Assembly (NCBI GenBank): GCA_003260075.1
Contig: QLIY01000302.1
Span: 62,001-126,000 of the forward strand
DNA length: 64,000 nucleotides
Direction: 5' to 3'
Origin: Phallusia mammillata
Taxonomy: Eukaryota > Chordata > Ascidiacea > Phlebobranchia > Ascidiidae
Position numbers and translations under genes: made by a program. How positions within the stretch are numbered: the first letter of the stretch is position 1; each line of letters starts with the position of its first letter. This document shows, in pieces, positions 60,503 to 64,000 of the stretch. Under the pieces are notes generated by a model. It saw only the letters and a program-made list of their open reading frames with translations. It ran no database searches and was not told the origin of the DNA.

Positions 60503-62663
60503 AAACTTCTGTTCAGTTTCTGGTCATATTATAGATTTTTTAATGACGACTGCAAGATCAAAATGTTGTTACAATACGAGACCGTGCTTTCTGTGCTGCT
60601 TTCGTGGATCACAACATATTTTGTTGGCAACATTATGCTAACTAAAAACCTATTTTGATGGCAGCATTATGCTAACTAAAAACCTTCACAAACACAGCAG
60701 TGAATAAGCTGTTACCAGCTGGTTTCATTCCAGGGCGTCATTTAGTTTATTACTACAGTTGATTTTTTAAAGTAATGCACAACACACGTCGTATATCTCC
60801 TATTACGCTGGTGGGGTTATCCCATGACGTCTTTTGTGTTCTTATAATTTACGATTACAGAAAAAGTGGCTTTGGGCCTACTGGAAATTTTAACATTAAT
60901 AATTTATGATGGCACATCACCCGGATTATCATTTAGTTCAAAGTTACAGCAATTCAAAACATCTCAACTAAAATGTGTTCGGCAAAGATGGCATGCAGTG
61001 CCAATTTTCATGCCGAAATAAAGAAATGACACCAATCAGAACTCTTGTTTTGCAGTGACTTAACCCGTATTGCACTTCGGTATATGCAATGTAGCCTACT
61101 GTTACTTGTCACTAGAACTGCTTCTGCTCTGAAATCTTCACGAAATCTCAAAGCTGAAATCTTGACCTAAATGTGAACCTCGAGTGTAACAGAATAATCC
61201 ACGGCAATATAGCATTATCATTGATCGGCAAATCACAACCCGCTGCCTGCATCGTAATGCAATAAATTATTTAATTTCGACCTAATCAGCTCTTCCGACT
61301 GCTTTCAGGTGCTATTTTTTTCGGAACTTGCGTTCAATTATTCAGTGGTCCTGCTGCGTAGGCAATGTGCTGCTACCCGACTTCTAGCATCTAAAACGTG
61401 CAGCAGACTTGCCGGACCGTTTTGTTACCATTCTGTGCACTCTGCTCACTACATATCGCCGACTGAATACCGCCAACCCTTGTACGCCATAAAATAACGA
61501 TTGCTTTCTCCGGGCAAGACGACTAGAAGCAGAACATCAATAATTTAAACGACAAGTCCCGGGGCATTTAGTGTGCGTCACTTTTGCAAGTCTATAGCGC
61601 CTCTTATCTCGCAACTGTCAAATAAGAATACAAAGTTCAGGCAACAAACGGACTGTTGACAACTGGAAGTTCTGGTAAAATCATTAAGACGTTTCATGAT
61701 ATGATAACAACACACTTGGACGATTTAAAGCAATTTGCTATCTAAAGCAATTGAATACATGTTTTCACAAAGTACTTCTTATATTATAAGTTAAGACTTA
61801 TACGTTACATTCAGCACAATTAAATTAACAGTCAAAGTGCGTGTTTTGATTGCCACCGCAGGCTGTTGAGTACGTACAGTGCGGTTCATCTACTGATGCT
61901 AACAACTTATGCTTACAATTGGTGGTTTATATGTTATCCTTGATCAGACACGTCTAAAATCGACTTTATACAAATTTGAAAAATATAGATCATGGTTGAA
62001 TTTTTTACTTTCCTACGGGCCAGTAGTTTTTGTGTAACATAGGGCTTAATAAACTGCCTTTTAACACTATTTTGTTATTTTAGTTTTGGTGGTTTTGCCC
62101 ACTGATTGAGTGGTGCATCAATAAGCAAATAATGGTCAGCTGTAACAAAATTAAAGTAATAATATATTTTTAACACACAAATCACAACGCAAAATAACTA
62201 CCATACCATTAAAACAGCACGCTAAAAGCAAAGGTACACGAAACATCTCATGGCACAAGAAAAGAATGGCTACGAGGCAAATTATCCAAAGATTAGTAAA
62301 TTTTACAGTTGTGCAGGAAGACGAATTAATCGTAACTACATTTGATCAGGTTATGAGCTAATCTACGCTACGATGAACACTTGTGGGCAAAAAGGCAATG
62401 GATTTTGGATATGTAAGCATTGCAAACTTAGAGCGTGAATGCTGTAACACTTGTCAAGTGGTTTCAAAAACCGTTAGGTATTGGCTATAACGTAAAGGCA
62501 AAAATTGGTTAAGGAACTTTCAAATAACAGTGTTCTAAACAAGTGCTTGTCGCCAAGGCACCAGGAGTATATAAAAGCGCATTGAAGCAAATCTCAGAGT
62601 TCAAACAGGTAACACTAAAAACACACACACGCGGCATTTAACACTTAGTAATTTAATAGGGGC
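60503..62663. other. Intergenic between alpha2delta 5' end and creatine kinase 3' end
   Basis: Both flanking genes are on the minus strand, so this holds the alpha2delta promoter and the creatine kinase 3' UTR. A short imperfect tandem repeat (ATTATGCTAACTAAAAACCT twice) is at about 60629-60685. A TATA-like site at 62568 faces the plus strand. No supported gene. Confidence 0.5.
62568..62608 (+). promoter_or_regulatory. TATA-like box followed by a possible short first exon
   Basis: TATATAAAAG at 62568-62577, then about 30 bases to CAGAGTTCAAACAG and a consensus-like donor GTAACA at 62609. The arrangement suits a promoter with a short non-coding exon on the plus strand. No downstream plus-strand coding exon is visible before the window ends, and the region is antisense to creatine kinase. 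Confidence 0.3.
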
Positions 62664-63926
62664 TTATTTCTTTGCTGGAATGAGATCAGCAATATCTTCA
62701 CCAGCCATAAGCTTCTTTTCCATCTTTACAAGGATTTCAACACCGTCCACGACACACTGGACTTGTTCCACTTCGGACGAACCAAGTCTGACAAAATCAG
62801 GAACAGATTAACCCAAATGAAACTGGTTATTGGTTTGACAAATAAAAAGGCAACTTTGCGCAAACCAATAGTTTGCAACTTGTGCACAATGCAGTCATTT
62901 CTTATTGTTACAAATTTTACCGGTCCAGATTGGAGATATCAAAGGTCCCGTCATCTGATGCTGTATCGACACCTCCGGTGCCGCGCTTCTGGAGACGCAA
63001 GCTTTCAAGAATTTCGTTAAATCTGCGGCAAAAGATAGTGGCACTCATGTAAGATGGTAAATGCCGAAAAAAATGCCAAAAGTTTAAAGTCTAGTGATTT
63101 ATTCGACACACGCTGAAACTTTGTAGCTGCGTTCGAACGGCTGGCAAATGATAAATATCGTAAATCTCATTTACTTAACGAGAAGTAATTACGGAACACA
63201 GTCATTGTTGTAAATAAATCTGCGTGACGGATTAACAATACGACACTGGGACAACCGTTTGCGGTAGGGCACGATACATCGGATTAGGAAACATCACCAT
63301 CATGTAATATGATCACAGAAGGTGGTGCCTACAAACCTTTTGTCCTTGCAGAGAAGGGGCAACTTTACATGGACGCCTCCTCTCAAACCGGTGCCGAGGT
63401 TGGAGGGACAGGTGAGAACGTAGCCAAGATGCTCGTTCCACATAAACGATTTGCCGTTTTGCTTGAGCGAATTTTCGACCTGCGTGACACCGCGGCAGAA
63501 CCTGAACACAGAAAATCACAAAATAAAGTCAATACCATCCAAATCTCAACACTGGCCCTACTAAGTCACAGCTATGAAACAATTGACACTTTTACGACCT
63601 TTCGAAAACTGCTTTCATGTTTCCTCCCTTTTCCATAGAAATCAGACGCAAGTGATCTTCCTCATTGACCCAAACCAAAAAGTTCTTCTGATCGTTGTGC
63701 CAAATTCCACGAGCGTCGGGCCAATCACGTGCCATACCTGTGTTACGTCATATCGAATGAGTCAGTTCGCTGATTGTCAAGATATAGGCCAATAATTTTA
63801 CCTGCGCTTGTAAGCAAGGGAGAAACTGGTTTGTCAAAAAGGAAGTGGTCGGCAATAAGTTGGTCCTGTTGAGCTTCTGTCATTTCTCCAAGCGGGTAGT
63901 ACTTACCTTGTAAGTCTCCGCTCAAC
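62664..63926 (-). CDS. CK: Creatine kinase, C-terminal five exons; 5' end outside window
   Basis: Transfers phosphate between phosphocreatine and ADP. Exons from 5': 63926-63802, 63737-63599, 63501-63337, 63022-62921, 62787-62664; phases agree, about 217 residues of a family that is usually near 380. Motifs: [56 protein letters not shown], then the active-site peptide [12 protein letters not shown] with its conserved Cys, [14 protein letters not shown], and [10 protein letters not shown]; it ends DLIPAKK. Exon 63926 starts in phase with one leftover base, so earlier exons lie beyond the right edge. Whether this is a cytosolic, mitochondrial or flagellar isoform cannot be told from this half. 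Confidence 0.95.
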
Positions 63927-64000
63927 CTAAAGTTTTTTCAAAAAAACGTTATTTCGACGCTGACTTTTCAAGCGTGTTTTAGAAGTTCAAATTCTTCAGA

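Noticed and set aside
62763-63020. Plus-strand frame overlapping creatine kinase
   Set aside because: It is antisense to two exact creatine kinase exons and has no family match.
1-64000. Bacterial or viral origin
   Set aside because: Dense short exons with GT-AG introns and animal-specific gene families throughout; no operons or viral genes.

Overview
The window is animal (metazoan) nuclear DNA. It is AT-rich, and its genes are split into many short exons with GT/AG junctions. I built each gene by joining exons in phase and comparing the peptides with families I know. Three genes belong to animal signalling or energy families: a Raf kinase, a calcium-channel alpha2delta subunit and a creatine kinase. 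Short introns, hAT-type MITEs, a tRNA-derived SINE fragment and a domain-shuffled secreted giant suggest an invertebrate deuterostome, most likely an ascidian such as Ciona. That species call is inference.

Layout. (1) 219-9762, plus strand: Raf kinase, 15 exons, lacking only its N-terminal exon(s) to the left. (2) 9763-12828: intergenic, with one hAT MITE. (3) 12829-40737, plus strand: a secreted mosaic protein of about 72 exons and 4,200 residues: signal peptide, vWA, FN3, YWTD propeller, LDLa, MAM, CUB, SRCR, an intact trypsin-fold protease, more CUB/MAM/LDLa, a dead trypsin-fold domain, then LDLa/CUB to the stop. Exon phases agree throughout except at one junction. (4) 40738-43345: intergenic, MITEs. 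(5) 60502 down to 43346, minus strand: CACNA2D-type alpha2delta subunit, about 29 exons. (6) 53204-56830, plus strand: a five-exon gene nested antisense in a 5.6 kb alpha2delta intron. It encodes a secreted protein with a trypsin-fold domain lacking the catalytic His, followed by leucine-rich repeats. (7) 60503-62663: intergenic. (8) 63926 down to 62664, minus strand: the C-terminal five exons of a creatine kinase, continuing past the right edge.

Two themes stand out. First, the window holds three chymotrypsin-fold domains in two neighbouring secreted proteins. One looks active, with an unusual Gly189/Asp226 S1 pocket, and two are dead by different substitutions (Ser195 to Pro; His57 to Ser). 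Both host proteins couple the fold to adhesion or recognition modules.

Second, the sequence carries about a dozen pure C runs, always C on the plus strand. The short ones (about 10) sit between near-identical direct copies of flanking sequence. In one case the two copies of a coding exon differ only at silent sites, as two alleles would. The long ones (59, 96, 97) cut through a trypsin exon, a MITE and a vWA exon. They are best read as scaffold gaps written as C, not as biology, and they damage at least two exons. Predicted polyproline there should not be trusted.

The most notable genomic event is a hAT MITE inserted exactly at a 3' splice site of the mosaic gene. Its target-site duplication contains the acceptor AG.
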